64,000 bases of DNA from positions 1 through 64,000 of the forward strand of contig CAJUHM010000003.1 of the NCBI GenBank assembly GCA_910586475.1, in the 5' to 3' direction. Shown in pieces: positions 53,092-62,881 of the stretch. Numbering within the stretch: the first letter of the stretch is position 1; the number at the start of each line of letters is the position of its first letter. Made by a program: the position numbers and the translations under genes. This DNA is from an uncultured Muribaculaceae bacterium (GTDB taxonomy: Bacteria; Bacteroidota; Bacteroidia; Bacteroidales; Muribaculaceae). A model generated the notes under the pieces. That model ran no database searches. It worked only from the letters and a program-made list of their open reading frames with translations, and was not told where the DNA came from.

Positions 53092-53811
53092 ATGTCTGCA
53101 AATCCTTCATCAGATTTGAATGCATCAAGTGCGGGACGTGTCCTGATAGCAGACACGGAATCGCTTATGTGTGAACTCCTGCAGGTTCGTTTGGAAAACG
53201 AGGGGTTCAGGGTTGTCATCGTCTCGAAAGGAGCTGACGTGATGAAATTCGACATCAGTGAGTTTTCGATTGTGCTTGTCGATCTTATGGGCGAACCGGT
53301 CGACGGGCTGCAGGTGACAGCTGCGATCAAGCAGAATCCGGAGACTGTCGGAGTGCCGGTCATCATCATGTCGGCAAAAGCCTCGGAAGACGACATTGTC
53401 GACGGACTCGAGGCCGGTGCGGACGATTATATTGCAAAGCCCTTCTCGACACGCGAGCTGATCGCAAGAGTCAAGTCGGTCATCCGTCGACGCAACATGA
53501 TCAACGCCCGTCGTCTGGCCAACGTTGTCCGCTTTCAGGACATGACCCTCGACATCGGGGCCGGTACGGCATTCATCGACGGTATGGAGCTCTCTCTGAC
53601 TCAGAACGAATTTAAACTGCTGGCTTTGTTCCTGCGTCGGCGTAACCACTTTTTCGAACGCGCCCAGATCCGCGAGATTGTCTGGAATAATGACAGCGGG
53701 ATCAGCGACCGGGCCGTCGACACAAGCATCTCGCGTCTTCGTAAGAAACTCTTTGACTATGGCCGCAACCTGGTCAACCGCAAAGGTTTCGGCTATGGAT
53801 TTGTTGAATAG
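53092..53811 (+). CDS. OmpR/PhoB-type response regulator (RprY-like)
   Basis: 239 residues. A receiver domain (about 16-130) with phosphoacceptor Asp64 (VLVDLM), Ser94 and Lys116 (AKPF), then a winged-helix DNA-binding domain (about 140-239, RAVDTSISRLRKKL and GFGYGF). The start of the receiver reads ADTES, so one position of the usual acidic pair is Thr. No histidine kinase gene is next to it. RNase HII gene follows after 43 bases on the same strand. RprY itself is a Bacteroides essential-type regulator; the name here rests on resemblance only. Confidence 0.85.
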   Translation: MSANPSSDLNASSAGRVLIADTESLMCELLQVRLENEGFRVVIVSKGADVMKFDISEFSIVLVDLMGEPVDGLQVTAAIKQNPETVGVPVIIMSAKASEDDIVDGLEAGADDYIAKPFSTRELIARVKSVIRRRNMINARRLANVVRFQDMTLDIGAGTAFIDGMELSLTQNEFKLLALFLRRRNHFFERAQIREIVWNNDSGISDRAVDTSISRLRKKLFDYGRNLVNRKGFGYGFVE

Positions 53812-53853
53812 AGGCGCCGCCGCAAGGAGCGCCACGATGGTGAGTTGAACGTC

Positions 53854-54474
53854 ATGTCACAGAAATCTGCTGCCAGCCCCCTCCCTTATTGTTTTGATCC
53901 GAACGTCATTGAAGCCGGTTGCGACGAAGCCGGACGAGGCTGTCTGGCCGGTCCGGTCTACGCCGCCGCGGTTATCCTTCCCCGAGGATTCAGCCATCCG
54001 TGGCTCAATGATTCGAAACAGGTCAGCGAGAAACGTCGCGACGAGCTTCGCGCCGTCATTGAAAACGAGGCTCTCGCATGGGCCGTCGGAGTTGTCGATA
54101 ATGAAGAAATTGACCGGATCAATATTCTGCGCGCATCCATTCTTGCCATGCATCGCGCGCTCGACGCTCTCAAACTGAGGCCGGAAGCCATAATAGTCGA
54201 CGGCAACCGATTCACCCCCTACGGCGAGATCCCGTGGACCACGTTTGTCAAAGGCGACGGACGGTTCGCCAACATTGCCGCCGCCTCGATCCTTGCAAAG
54301 ACCCACCGCGACGAAGCAATGCGCCGACTGGCCGACGAGTGTCCGGGCTATGGATGGGAGATCAACAAAGGCTACCCGACCAAAGCCCACCGTGATGCCA
54401 TTGCCCGACTTGGCGCCACACGGTTTCACCGTCGCTCGTTCAGACTGCTCGACAATCAGCTGACCCTCTTCTGA
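53854..54474 (+). CDS. rnhB: ribonuclease HII
   Basis: 206 residues from ATG 53854 (a TTG at 53845 is also in frame). Removes RNA primers and single ribonucleotides from DNA. The DEDD-type active site begins in [13 protein letters not shown] and continues with the VDGN and THRDEAM stretches. GYPTKAH near the C-terminus is also typical. Length is normal. porU follows after about 50 bases on the same strand. Confidence 0.94.
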   Translation: MSQKSAASPLPYCFDPNVIEAGCDEAGRGCLAGPVYAAAVILPRGFSHPWLNDSKQVSEKRRDELRAVIENEALAWAVGVVDNEEIDRINILRASILAMHRALDALKLRPEAIIVDGNRFTPYGEIPWTTFVKGDGRFANIAAASILAKTHRDEAMRRLADECPGYGWEINKGYPTKAHRDAIARLGATRFHRRSFRLLDNQLTLF

Positions 54475-54526
54475 AACAGGCAATAATTCGCTGACGGTGC
54501 CGTTATATAAAGGTAAGATAATTTTA

Positions 54527-57500
54527 ATGAAGCGCTTATCCTCCGATATATTCTCTCTCATCGCAATCCTGATTTGCGCCGTCGGACTGTTGATGCCGTC
54601 CCGTGCGGCCGCTTTTGAGGTCGATTCCTATGCAGCGTCGTCGGCCCTCGCTTCCGGGCGATGGGTGAAAATCAGTGTGGCTTCTTCCGGAATCCACTTT
54701 ATTTCAAACACGACTCTTCGCAACTGGGGGTTTTCCGACCCGTCAAAAATCAGCATTCATGGCTATGGTGGCCAGAGACTGCCCGACCGTCTTTCACGTT
54801 CCGGATATATCGATGACCTGCCCCGCCAGCAAGTGGTCCGGACTGCAGCCGGAATCTATTTCCACGCCGTAGGGCCGGTCAGCTGGACCTATGCGGGCAA
54901 CAACTCCTACCATTCGCTCAATCCGTTTTCGTCGGTAGGCTGCTATTTTGTGACTGACAGTCAGGCTGATCATCCCGACCGTGATGTGCCGGTCGAAGGA
55001 TTCGAGACGGTTACCTCCGCTCCGGCCACAACGTTTATCGACCGGGTCTTTCACGAGGTTGACCAGACGTCACCAGGCTACACCGGCCATCTGCTCCTCG
55101 GCGAAGATTTCCGCAGTCTGCGTTCGCGCACATTCAATTTGAGTCTGCCCGACCGCGTCGAAGACACGCAGGTCTGGATTCGCTCGTCGTTTGTCGCGGC
55201 AGTGTCGTCCCGTTCAACACTCTCATATTCGGTCAACGGCACTCCGCTCACACAGACCTCCGCTCTCTCGGCTCTCAATGACTATATCTACGGCTCGCGT
55301 GCGACGCTTGCGGCAAATGTCGACATGACAGGCAATTCGCTCGCTTTCGGCATCACATTTAATCCTCAGGGAGTCGTGACCTCAGCCAACCTCGACGGAA
55401 TCTCGGTCAACTACACCCGCCGAATCGCTCTGCGTGACAAACGCCTCTCATTCATCGTTGCCTCCCCGTCGGTCAGCCTCGAGGGTGCCGACGCATCGAC
55501 AATTGTATGGGATGTCACCGATCCGCTGCAGATTACCTCTCTGCGCACAATTCCTTCAGCCAGCGGGGTGAGCTGGACCAACACCTATTCCGGACGACGG
55601 TCCTACGTGGCCTGGAATCCCGGAGCGTCGCTCCCGTCGCCGACCTATGTGGGCGAGGTTGCCAATCAGGATCTGCATGCGACCCCCGACGCGACAGATA
55701 TGGTGATTATCACCGTGCGCGACTGGGCCGGCGAGGCGGAGCGCCTCGCACAGTTCCACCGCACAAACCCGGCCGATCCGCTCAATGTCGTTGTGGTCAT
55801 CCAGGACGATATCTTCAATGAATTCTCTTCCGGTGTCCCCGATGTCTACGCTTTCCGCCACTATCTCAAGATGCTCCATGACCGTGGCAAAGCATCCGGA
55901 CATCCCCTCCGCTATGCCCTGCTGTTTGGCCGCGCGAGCTTCGACGGACGTCTTCTATCTCCTGAGATGAAAGCCCTGCGCGAACCGGTCATGCCTACCT
56001 GGCAGTCGGAAGAGGGGCTCTCAAAGACCGACTCATTCACCTCCGACGATCCGATTGCGATGCTCGACGACAATTCCGGCATCGACCTCGCATCATCCGA
56101 CATCTCGCTGGCGATAGGCCGCGCGCCGATCCATTCGCTGACAAATGCCAGAACTTTTGTCGACAAGGTGATAGCCTACTCTCAGAACACCTACCCGACC
56201 GATTGGAAAAATCAGGTGGTCATGATGGCCGACAATGGCGATCTCGGTGTCTTCATGAAAGATTCCGAACGCCAGTTCGCAAATTTCAACGCCTCTGAGT
56301 CAGGGTCCAACATGTTCTATACGAAAGTCTATATCGATGCCTTCGACATTGTCGGTGGCCAATGTGTCGGCGGACGCCAGAGGCTCCACAGAATGCTCGA
56401 CGAAGGAACCCTCTGGTGGAACTATATCGGCCACGGTGCACTCTCGACACTTGCCGAGGAGAACGTCATGACCAACACCGACATCAACAACATGTACAAT
56501 CGTCGCTGGCCGCTTCTCTTCGCTGCGACATGCTCATTTGGCAAGCATGACGGGCCCTACGTGTGCGGTTCGGAGACAATGCTTCTGACCCCCAACGCAG
56601 GCGTCATCGCAGCAATCGCGCCGACGCGCGAGAGCATGATCACCCACAACGGCACGATTTCGGCAGCCGTGGGGGCGACAGCCTTTGAGCGCGACACCGA
56701 CGGACGATTCCACACAATCGGTGAGATCGTGCAGCGCGCCAAACGCTATATGCTGAAAAACTCGACGTCCGCAGCAAATAATCAGAAACTCTACTACATA
56801 CTGCTTGGCGATCCGGCACTGCGTCTTGCGACTCCGGAGCCTCGCGTCGTACTCGAACAGATCGGCGACGACGACGTCAACGAGGACAACCAGTGCACCA
56901 TTATGGCCCGCCAGAGGGTGCGTCTGCGCGGTTCGGTCTATGATCCTGCCGGTCTGCTGATGCAGGACTTCAACGGCACACTCTCCCTCGCACTCTATGA
57001 TGCCGAATACTCGACAACCTCCAATGGCGCTGCGACAGGGGGAGGAAAGCCGACCGAAGGAGAAGCAGTGACCTTTGAGGAACAGGGCGCAAAACTCCAC
57101 GTCGGGCGCGATTCGATCCGCAACGGACGTTTCGACATCACGATCGCAATGCCCTCCGAAGTCTCCGACAACTTCCGTCCGGCCGCGCTTAACATGTATG
57201 CTCTCGCCGACGATGGCCGGGAGGCAATCGGATGCAACCGCCAGTTCTATGTCTATGGCTATGACGACTCTGCCGAACCCGACACCAGCGCTCCGGTAAT
57301 CGAATATGCCTTCCTCAATCACGAGTCATTCACTCAGGGCGGTGTCGTCAATGAATCGCCCATGTTCATAGCCTCTGTTTCCGATGACATCGCGATCAAC
57401 CTCTCGACCGCAGGCATCGGACATCAGATGACCCTCCGGCTCGACGATTCCAGAACATTCAGCGACGTTGCATTGTATTACACCCCGGCGCCCGACGGAT

Positions 57501-57946
57501 CATCCTCAGGCACAATCGCATATCCTTTTGAAGGCCTCTCGGAAGGAAACCACACTCTGACCTTCCGTGTATGGGACACTTCCGGCAACTCCTCGACAAA
57601 AAAACTCTCGTTCTTTGTCGAACAGGGTGCGACTCCGAAGATTTTCGACATCTTCACCGACGCCAATCCTGCATCGACAGAAGCCAACTTCTACATCTCC
57701 CACAACCGGCCTGATTCACGTCTGACAGTGACGCTCGACATCTACGACATGCTTGGTCACAGAGTGTGGACCTCGACAGTCACAGACCGTTCCGACATGT
57801 TCCTCTCAGCTCCGATCCGATGGGATCTCAACGATATGGGAGGTCGGCGAGTTGCCCGTGGAATCTATATCTATCGGGCAACTGTGACGACCGACACCGG
57901 AATTGTGCAGTCGGCCGGACGGCGGATTGCTGTCACAGCGCAATAG
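54527..57946 (+). CDS. porU: type IX secretion sortase PorU (C25 peptidase)
   Basis: 1139 residues from ATG 54527. Signal peptide 1-30, then beta-rich N-terminal domains, then the gingipain-like C25 protease domain. The catalytic His is 636 (YIGHGALS) and Cys 669 (AATCSFG). The end has Ig-like segments and a T9SS-style sorting domain (about 1050-1139). PorU removes sorting domains of cargo and attaches them to anionic lipopolysaccharide at the cell surface. In Porphyromonas porU is followed directly by porV; here porV begins 5.5 kb downstream at 63507, separated by other genes. An in-frame GTG at 54497 is possible but gives no better signal peptide. Confidence 0.93.
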   Translation: MKRLSSDIFSLIAILICAVGLLMPSRAAAFEVDSYAASSALASGRWVKISVASSGIHFISNTTLRNWGFSDPSKISIHGYGGQRLPDRLSRSGYIDDLPRQQVVRTAAGIYFHAVGPVSWTYAGNNSYHSLNPFSSVGCYFVTDSQADHPDRDVPVEGFETVTSAPATTFIDRVFHEVDQTSPGYTGHLLLGEDFRSLRSRTFNLSLPDRVEDTQVWIRSSFVAAVSSRSTLSYSVNGTPLTQTSALSALNDYIYGSRATLAANVDMTGNSLAFGITFNPQGVVTSANLDGISVNYTRRIALRDKRLSFIVASPSVSLEGADASTIVWDVTDPLQITSLRTIPSASGVSWTNTYSGRRSYVAWNPGASLPSPTYVGEVANQDLHATPDATDMVIITVRDWAGEAERLAQFHRTNPADPLNVVVVIQDDIFNEFSSGVPDVYAFRHYLKMLHDRGKASGHPLRYALLFGRASFDGRLLSPEMKALREPVMPTWQSEEGLSKTDSFTSDDPIAMLDDNSGIDLASSDISLAIGRAPIHSLTNARTFVDKVIAYSQNTYPTDWKNQVVMMADNGDLGVFMKDSERQFANFNASESGSNMFYTKVYIDAFDIVGGQCVGGRQRLHRMLDEGTLWWNYIGHGALSTLAEENVMTNTDINNMYNRRWPLLFAATCSFGKHDGPYVCGSETMLLTPNAGVIAAIAPTRESMITHNGTISAAVGATAFERDTDGRFHTIGEIVQRAKRYMLKNSTSAANNQKLYYILLGDPALRLATPEPRVVLEQIGDDDVNEDNQCTIMARQRVRLRGSVYDPAGLLMQDFNGTLSLALYDAEYSTTSNGAATGGGKPTEGEAVTFEEQGAKLHVGRDSIRNGRFDITIAMPSEVSDNFRPAALNMYALADDGREAIGCNRQFYVYGYDDSAEPDTSAPVIEYAFLNHESFTQGGVVNESPMFIASVSDDIAINLSTAGIGHQMTLRLDDSRTFSDVALYYTPAPDGSSSGTIAYPFEGLSEGNHTLTFRVWDTSGNSSTKKLSFFVEQGATPKIFDIFTDANPASTEANFYISHNRPDSRLTVTLDIYDMLGHRVWTSTVTDRSDMFLSAPIRWDLNDMGGRRVARGIYIYRATVTTDTGIVQSAGRRIAVTAQ

Positions 57947-58019
57947 CTTTTTCTCCGAAAAAACTCCCCGGAACGAAAAAAACTTCCCCATAAATCAATG
58001 TGGTTTGAGAAAAAATCCG

Positions 58020-58027
58020 TAACTTTG
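58020..58027 (+). promoter_or_regulatory. -7 element of tRNA-Ser
   Basis: TAACTTTG, 18 bases before the tRNA. No well-placed -33 element is seen. Confidence 0.5.
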
Positions 58028-58044
58028 CCCTCGCAAACCGCAAA

Positions 58045-58131
58045 GGAAAGATGCCGGAGTGGTCGATCGGGACGGTCTCGAAAACCGTTGTACCCTTACG
58101 GGTACCCAGGGTTCGAATCCCTGTCTTTCCG
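58045..58131 (+). tRNA. tRNA-Ser (CGA)
   Basis: Acceptor GGAAAGA (58045-58051) pairs with TCTTTCC (58124-58130), with G as discriminator. Anticodon stem ACGGT/ACCGT around the loop CTCGAAA, anticodon CGA. A long variable arm (GTACCC/GGGTAC) marks it as a class II tRNA of the serine type. CCA is not encoded. Confidence 0.95.
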
Positions 58132-58134
58132 CTG

Positions 58135-58170
58135 AAACAGCCGCAAGTCATATGATTTGCGGCTGTTTTC
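58135..58170 (+). terminator. terminator after tRNA-Ser
   Basis: AAACAGCCGCAA (58135-58146) pairs perfectly with TTGCGGCTGTTT (58157-58168), and four T follow from 58166 onward. Confidence 0.85.
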
Positions 58171-58328
58171 GTAAAAGTAAATTTAAACATGTCTCGCAAC
58201 ATCGGACCCCTTACTTGTGTCTCGGCTTTGCTATTGTTGCATACGCTGAAAAATCAGAGCTGCAGCAGTAATAGTAGATGCCTTTTCATTGATTTCAGTG
58301 GTTTGGGTCGCTGAGGTTGTTCGTGGCG

Positions 58329-58742
58329 TTATTCGCCAGCAATCGTGGCCGTTATGCGTCGAGGTCCGCCGTGGTTGCGGAATTCGCAAAGGACAACGCC
58401 CTGCCAGCGTCCGAGTTTCAGACGCCCGTTGCTGACGGGAATCGTCAGAGACGGACCGATCAGGGCCGATTTGGCGTGGGCCGGCATGTCGTCCGGGCCT
58501 TCATAGGTGTGGCGATAGTAAGGCTCGCGTTCGCGGACAAGATGGTTCATGATCGATTCAAGATCCTCACAGACATCCGGATCGGCGTTCTCGTTGATGG
58601 ATAGAGCTGCCGAGGTGTGCATAATGAAAAGATTTAACAGGCCGGTTTTCGGGAGCGGGGGGAGTTGTGCCAGAATTTCGTCTGTGATCTGGTGGAAACC
58701 GCGTTGCCGCGGTCTGAGTTGGATTTCTGTCTGAGTCCACAT
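58329..58742 (-). CDS. YjbQ family protein (secondary thiamine-phosphate synthase type)
   Basis: 137 residues of the UPF0047/YjbQ family. NLFIMHTSAALSINENADPDV, GRWQGVVLCEFRNHGG and the last basic stretch are the family's diagnostic blocks. The exact role is debated; a weak thiamine-phosphate-synthase activity was reported for some members. ATG 58742 starts right with the family N-terminus; a longer frame to 58805 would overlap the upstream GH125 gene. Third gene of the lipoprotein-kinase-GH125-YjbQ run, 10 bases downstream of GH125. Confidence 0.88.
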   Translation of the reverse strand: MWTQTEIQLRPRQRGFHQITDEILAQLPPLPKTGLLNLFIMHTSAALSINENADPDVCEDLESIMNHLVREREPYYRHTYEGPDDMPAHAKSALIGPSLTIPVSNGRLKLGRWQGVVLCEFRNHGGPRRITATIAGE

Positions 58743-58752
58743 AGAGCCGGAT

Positions 58753-60267
58753 TTAATTTGTGCTGTTACATTGAGATAGGCATTCCTGACGGCATAGAAT
58801 CCCATCTGACGGAATGGAATTGAGCAGCGCGACCTTTCCGTCGTTGATCAGTTTGAGAATCAGTTCCCCGAAAAGAGTGTTCTGCCAGGCAAACCATTCG
58901 CGGGTGAAGTTCGTCGGGTTGTCTACGTCAAATGACTCATGGATGAATCCCGTGTCGGCGTCGGTCCGCAGAAGCATCGCTATGCATTCGCGGATTTCGG
59001 TGTCATCAGTAGATGTAAAGGCTTTCATCATTATGCTCATAGGCCACGCCATCCCGTAGCCTACGTGCGGACCGCCGATTCCTTCGCCCGCTTTTCCGCG
59101 GAAAAAATATGGATTGCTCTCGCTCCAGACAAACCGTCGTGTGTTCAGATAAACCTCGTCATCGGGTGCGACATCGCCCAGATAGGCCATCGCAAGCAGG
59201 CTTGGAACATTTGCATCGTCCATCAGCATGTGATTCCCGAAGCCGTCGATCTCAAACGCATAGATGCGTCCGAATTCCGGATGATTGTAAATTGCATGGC
59301 GTTTAAGAGCCGTCTCAACCTCATTGGCCAGAGCTGTGCACTGGTCTGCGAGATTTTCCGCTTGATTTACTTCGCGGAGAATTTCGGCCGTTTTGCGCAG
59401 TGAGCTGACCGCAAAGAAATTCGAAGGAATCAGAAACTGAAATGTAGTAGCGTCGTCCGACGGCCTGAAGCTCGAGACTATAAGTCCGACAGGCTTGACC
59501 GGCGCTCCTTTCCCATCGTTGTTGAGAGTGTCGAGAGCGCGTTCTGTGCGCCGTTGGAATGTATAAGGGCCGACGCCATCTTTTCTTTGCTGTGTCATGA
59601 ATGTCTCATAGATTTTTTCGACCGCCTCGAGCCATTCTTCATCGAAAATGCTTGTGTCGCCGGTCACTTTCCAGTACTCATAAGCCAGACGGATAGGATA
59701 GCAGAGCGAATCGATTTCCCATTTACGTTCATGGACTTCCGGGATCATCTGAGTCAGGTCCGTCTGCCATGATCCACCCGTAGGGCCGTCATTGAAAGCG
59801 TTGGCGTAAGGATCGGTGATGATGCATTTAAGCTGTCTGCGGATGACCCCTTCGATCATTGCCTTCAGCCCGGCATCTTCGTTGGCAAACGCCACGTAGG
59901 GCCACACCTGCGCACCCGAGTCGCGTAGCCACATGGCGTGAATGTCGCCCGTGTACACGAACGTATCGTTCTTTCCGTCCGCTCCACGCCGAAAATGGAC
60001 CGTCGTGTCTATCGTGTTCGGAAAGCAGTTTTCGAACATCCATGCGAGTTTCTCGTTGGTCAGCATCGACTTGATGTGGCGGATCTGTCGCTCGACGGCT
60101 TCGGAATGAAACAGCCGGTCCTTTTTTGCCGGACGAAGCGTTTTGCTGAAATCAGGGGTGACGGTGCGGGTGGATTCAGCCGGAACGGAGCATGTGGACG
60201 AACCATAGGCCGACGCACTGCACAACACCGCGGCAGCCGTTGTCAGAGCCAGAACAATAGTATTCAT
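58753..60267 (-). CDS. GH125 alpha-mannosidase
   Basis: 504 residues. Residues 1-22 form a signal peptide. The family is recognised by GDIHAMWLRDSGAQVWPY and WFAWQNTLFGELI, and by the general (alpha/alpha)6-barrel pattern. GH125 enzymes are exo-alpha-1,6-mannosidases, active on N-glycan or yeast mannan side chains. It is placed between the kinase gene (7 bases upstream) and YjbQ. Together with the GH85 protein at 28296 it suggests a capacity for N-glycan breakdown, although the two genes are 26 kb apart. Confidence 0.9.
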   Translation of the reverse strand: MNTIVLALTTAAAVLCSASAYGSSTCSVPAESTRTVTPDFSKTLRPAKKDRLFHSEAVERQIRHIKSMLTNEKLAWMFENCFPNTIDTTVHFRRGADGKNDTFVYTGDIHAMWLRDSGAQVWPYVAFANEDAGLKAMIEGVIRRQLKCIITDPYANAFNDGPTGGSWQTDLTQMIPEVHERKWEIDSLCYPIRLAYEYWKVTGDTSIFDEEWLEAVEKIYETFMTQQRKDGVGPYTFQRRTERALDTLNNDGKGAPVKPVGLIVSSFRPSDDATTFQFLIPSNFFAVSSLRKTAEILREVNQAENLADQCTALANEVETALKRHAIYNHPEFGRIYAFEIDGFGNHMLMDDANVPSLLAMAYLGDVAPDDEVYLNTRRFVWSESNPYFFRGKAGEGIGGPHVGYGMAWPMSIMMKAFTSTDDTEIRECIAMLLRTDADTGFIHESFDVDNPTNFTREWFAWQNTLFGELILKLINDGKVALLNSIPSDGILCRQECLSQCNSTN

Positions 60268-60274
60268 CTTGTGA

Positions 60275-62098
60275 TCAGTAATAGGTTATGGTGCGTTTCT
60301 GGGTGCCTTTCAGAGTCTTTGTCTGGCCATTTTCTACCGTTGTACGGACAAACGAGCGCGAAGTCCAGTTGCCGTGGCTGTCGCGACGGTGGTTTGAATA
60401 TTCGAACAGGGATTCTTTTCCGTCATTGTATATGAGTTGGGTCGTGAGAGTGCCGTCGTCGTCATAGGTAAAGTAGACAACATGATTGCGGTTCTCGTCA
60501 ACCATCGTGGAAACATGGTTGCCGTCCCAGGAATAGATCATTTCTCCTCTCCCGTATTTCTCAGAATCGTATGTCTCGCGCACGATGCGTCCATAGTCAT
60601 CGCGGAAGAATTCGCGTGGACCCAAAAAGTCATTGTATGTTCCTGTCCATAACCCTGAGCGGTTGAACGGAATATTTATTCCCGCGGCATTTTTGCATGA
60701 CTTTACCGGTCCTGAAAGAAAATGAAATCCAAGATCAGGAGTCACGCTGCCGTCGGCCAGCACAGCCTCCTCCGCCGGTGATTCTTCGCGATAGTCTTTG
60801 TTGTCAGTCTTCGTCGTCGTTTTCTGTCGTTTTCGGGAAGAATATGAGTCGCTCTCGTCGTAATAATCTTCGATTGACGGAGCGTAGGCCGTGCGGCTGC
60901 GGTTATTGTCATAGATCAGATAGCCTGCCACACACAGTGCCACCGACAGGATCGCAATCGCAGCCCACAGCCATATCGGAGTCGCCTGCTTGATCTTCTT
61001 TCTGGAGTATGGGTCGGCTGGCGGCAGCGCTTCCTCTGAGGATTTCGGAGGGTAGTAGGGGAGAGGTGCCGAAACGGGAGGGGAGCTGATTATCGTTCTG
61101 TCGTCGGCTGGCGCAGGCTTCGGTTTAGAAGCCTGCAGCGGAACGTGGTCAGCCATCGGGACTCCCGTCGGATTGCCGACAGTTCCGGCAATTGCGTTTA
61201 GCTCAATCGACAGCTGTCGGGCGTTGGGAAAGCGGTCCGATGCCTGAAAAGCGGTCGCAATGCACAGGATGCGGTAGAATTCGTGTGGAATGTCGGCCGG
61301 CAATAATGCGCGCAAACTCTCCGGAGTCATTTCGACCGATCTTGGCGGAGTCTTTCCGGTCAGACAGAACAGAATTGTCGCGCCGAGCGAATAGACATCG
61401 ACCGCCGGCGAAAATTTCGTTATGCCGGAATACTGCTCCACCGGTGCGTAACCCTCCGAAAAACCCGTAAGCGAAACGGTCGCCGTTGCCGATCCGTCGC
61501 TGTTATAATGTTTTGCAAGGCCGAAGTCGATCAGGACCGGGCGGATAGTTCCGTCATCGGAATTGGCCAGCATTATATTGGACGGTTTGATGTCCAGATG
61601 CGTAAAACGGTTCTGATGGAGTGTCGCGACAGCGCTGACCACAGGCAGCATGATCTCAACGGTTTCTTTCTGCGACAGGGCTCCCTTTGTTGCCACGTAA
61701 TCTTTCAGGCTGATGCCGTTGATGTATTCCATTACATAGTAGGCCGTGTTGTTGGCCCGGAACACTTCGTTGACCGTCACGATGTTGGGGTGGAGCCCCG
61801 CGATCCGTTGCAGGCACTGAGCCTCTTCGAAAAAGTCGTTGAGCGACATGCCGACCCTTCCGCTTGCTGTCGGTCCGCAGGTCAGTGAATGCGAGTCCGG
61901 ATCTCGTTCGCAGTCAGCGGCGGGAAAATGCTCTTTGACCGCGACGGTGACAGAAGCCAGAATATTGCCTATGCGGGCCGGGACCGACGCGGCATAGGTG
62001 ATCCCGAAACCGCCGGACCCTATGGTGCGGGTGATCGTATAGGTGTTCTGGCCGGAGTTCAATTGTGTGCCCGGGGCAAGTGCTTTTGAGCTTGTCAT
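60275..62098 (-). CDS. Hanks-type serine/threonine protein kinase with periplasmic tail
   Basis: 607 residues. Kinase domain about 18-290: glycine loop GSGGFG (27-32), Lys55, catalytic HLDIKPSN with Asp169, DFG 191-193. The catalytic loop has HLD rather than HRD, a non-RD kinase. A Pro-rich linker (about 300-370) leads to one membrane helix (about 376-398, IWLWAAIAILSVALCV). The outside part ends in repeated Y-D/G strands (YSWDGNHVSTMVDE, YFTYDDDGTLTTQLIYNDGK) reminiscent of WG/RHS-like repeats. It likely senses something in the periplasm and phosphorylates cytosolic targets. Follows a lipoprotein gene with 38 bases spacing and precedes GH125 by 7. Confidence 0.9.
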   Translation of the reverse strand: MTSSKALAPGTQLNSGQNTYTITRTIGSGGFGITYAASVPARIGNILASVTVAVKEHFPAADCERDPDSHSLTCGPTASGRVGMSLNDFFEEAQCLQRIAGLHPNIVTVNEVFRANNTAYYVMEYINGISLKDYVATKGALSQKETVEIMLPVVSAVATLHQNRFTHLDIKPSNIMLANSDDGTIRPVLIDFGLAKHYNSDGSATATVSLTGFSEGYAPVEQYSGITKFSPAVDVYSLGATILFCLTGKTPPRSVEMTPESLRALLPADIPHEFYRILCIATAFQASDRFPNARQLSIELNAIAGTVGNPTGVPMADHVPLQASKPKPAPADDRTIISSPPVSAPLPYYPPKSSEEALPPADPYSRKKIKQATPIWLWAAIAILSVALCVAGYLIYDNNRSRTAYAPSIEDYYDESDSYSSRKRQKTTTKTDNKDYREESPAEEAVLADGSVTPDLGFHFLSGPVKSCKNAAGINIPFNRSGLWTGTYNDFLGPREFFRDDYGRIVRETYDSEKYGRGEMIYSWDGNHVSTMVDENRNHVVYFTYDDDGTLTTQLIYNDGKESLFEYSNHRRDSHGNWTSRSFVRTTVENGQTKTLKGTQKRTITYY

Positions 62099-62136
62099 CT
62101 GGAGAAAGAGTGGTTGGTCTGACTGGCCTGAAAGGC

Positions 62137-62655
62137 TCAGTCGGGGTTATTTGTTTCTGTCGGACGGGATTCGGCGTTGTGGAGCGGATTGACTTCCGAG
62201 GGATCTATTCCGGCGGCTCTTGCGGCCTTGTCGACCTTTTCGCCGAGGCTTTCGGCCGTTGCCTGAAGGCGGTCGAGCTGTTCCGGCGTGATGACGTCGG
62301 CATAGTTCTCAAGAATCATCGAATAAATCTCGAGATAGGGGAACTGACGGAGATAGCGCGCCTCGAGCGAATCCAGATCGGCGGGTGAATGAACCGAACC
62401 GACATTCTCGCCGGTCCATTTGTCGGCCGACTCATAGTAGGCGAGGATAGTGTCGATCTCGTCCGGGAAGAGCGGCATTCCCTGGGCGGCACGCCAGGCT
62501 ATGCGCTGATTGATGTCGATGGTGTCCGGGATTACGGCTGTCGAATCCTCCGTCACGGCAGCGGATTCAGCGGATGTCTCTTTGGAATTTCCTGAGCAGC
62601 CGGCGATGACCGACGCTGCTGAAAGAAGAGAGATGAAGAAAAAGATCTTATGCAT
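62137..62655 (-). CDS. hypothetical lipoprotein, kinase operon
   Basis: 172 residues. Signal peptide with lipobox IAGC (Cys20). Middle part: FPDEIDTILAYYESADK and LEARYLRQFPYLEIYS, then ITPEQLDRLQATAES. The same order of motifs is seen in the 121-residue lipoprotein at 62882, so the two are probably paralogues. First gene of the run lipoprotein-kinase-GH125-YjbQ. It may feed a signal to the kinase's outside part; this is inference from position. Confidence 0.7.
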   Translation of the reverse strand: MHKIFFFISLLSAASVIAGCSGNSKETSAESAAVTEDSTAVIPDTIDINQRIAWRAAQGMPLFPDEIDTILAYYESADKWTGENVGSVHSPADLDSLEARYLRQFPYLEIYSMILENYADVITPEQLDRLQATAESLGEKVDKAARAAGIDPSEVNPLHNAESRPTETNNPD

Positions 62656-62881
62656 TGTTAGGGGTGTTTTGATTTAAATCAAATTAAGACTGATAGAATT
62701 TTCTGAGCGAATTCCGCGAGTTGAAGAAGAGGCATGGCGGGCTAAGAGAATGCTGAGACTTGTGTGGGAATTATCCCCAGAAGGCCTCGGGATTTTTTCT
62801 GAAGGATCGATCTGTCATGCTGTTTTATCGCTAACGCAGTTTAAATCAATACAATTTCTTGGAATTTAACCGTGCGCTTTT

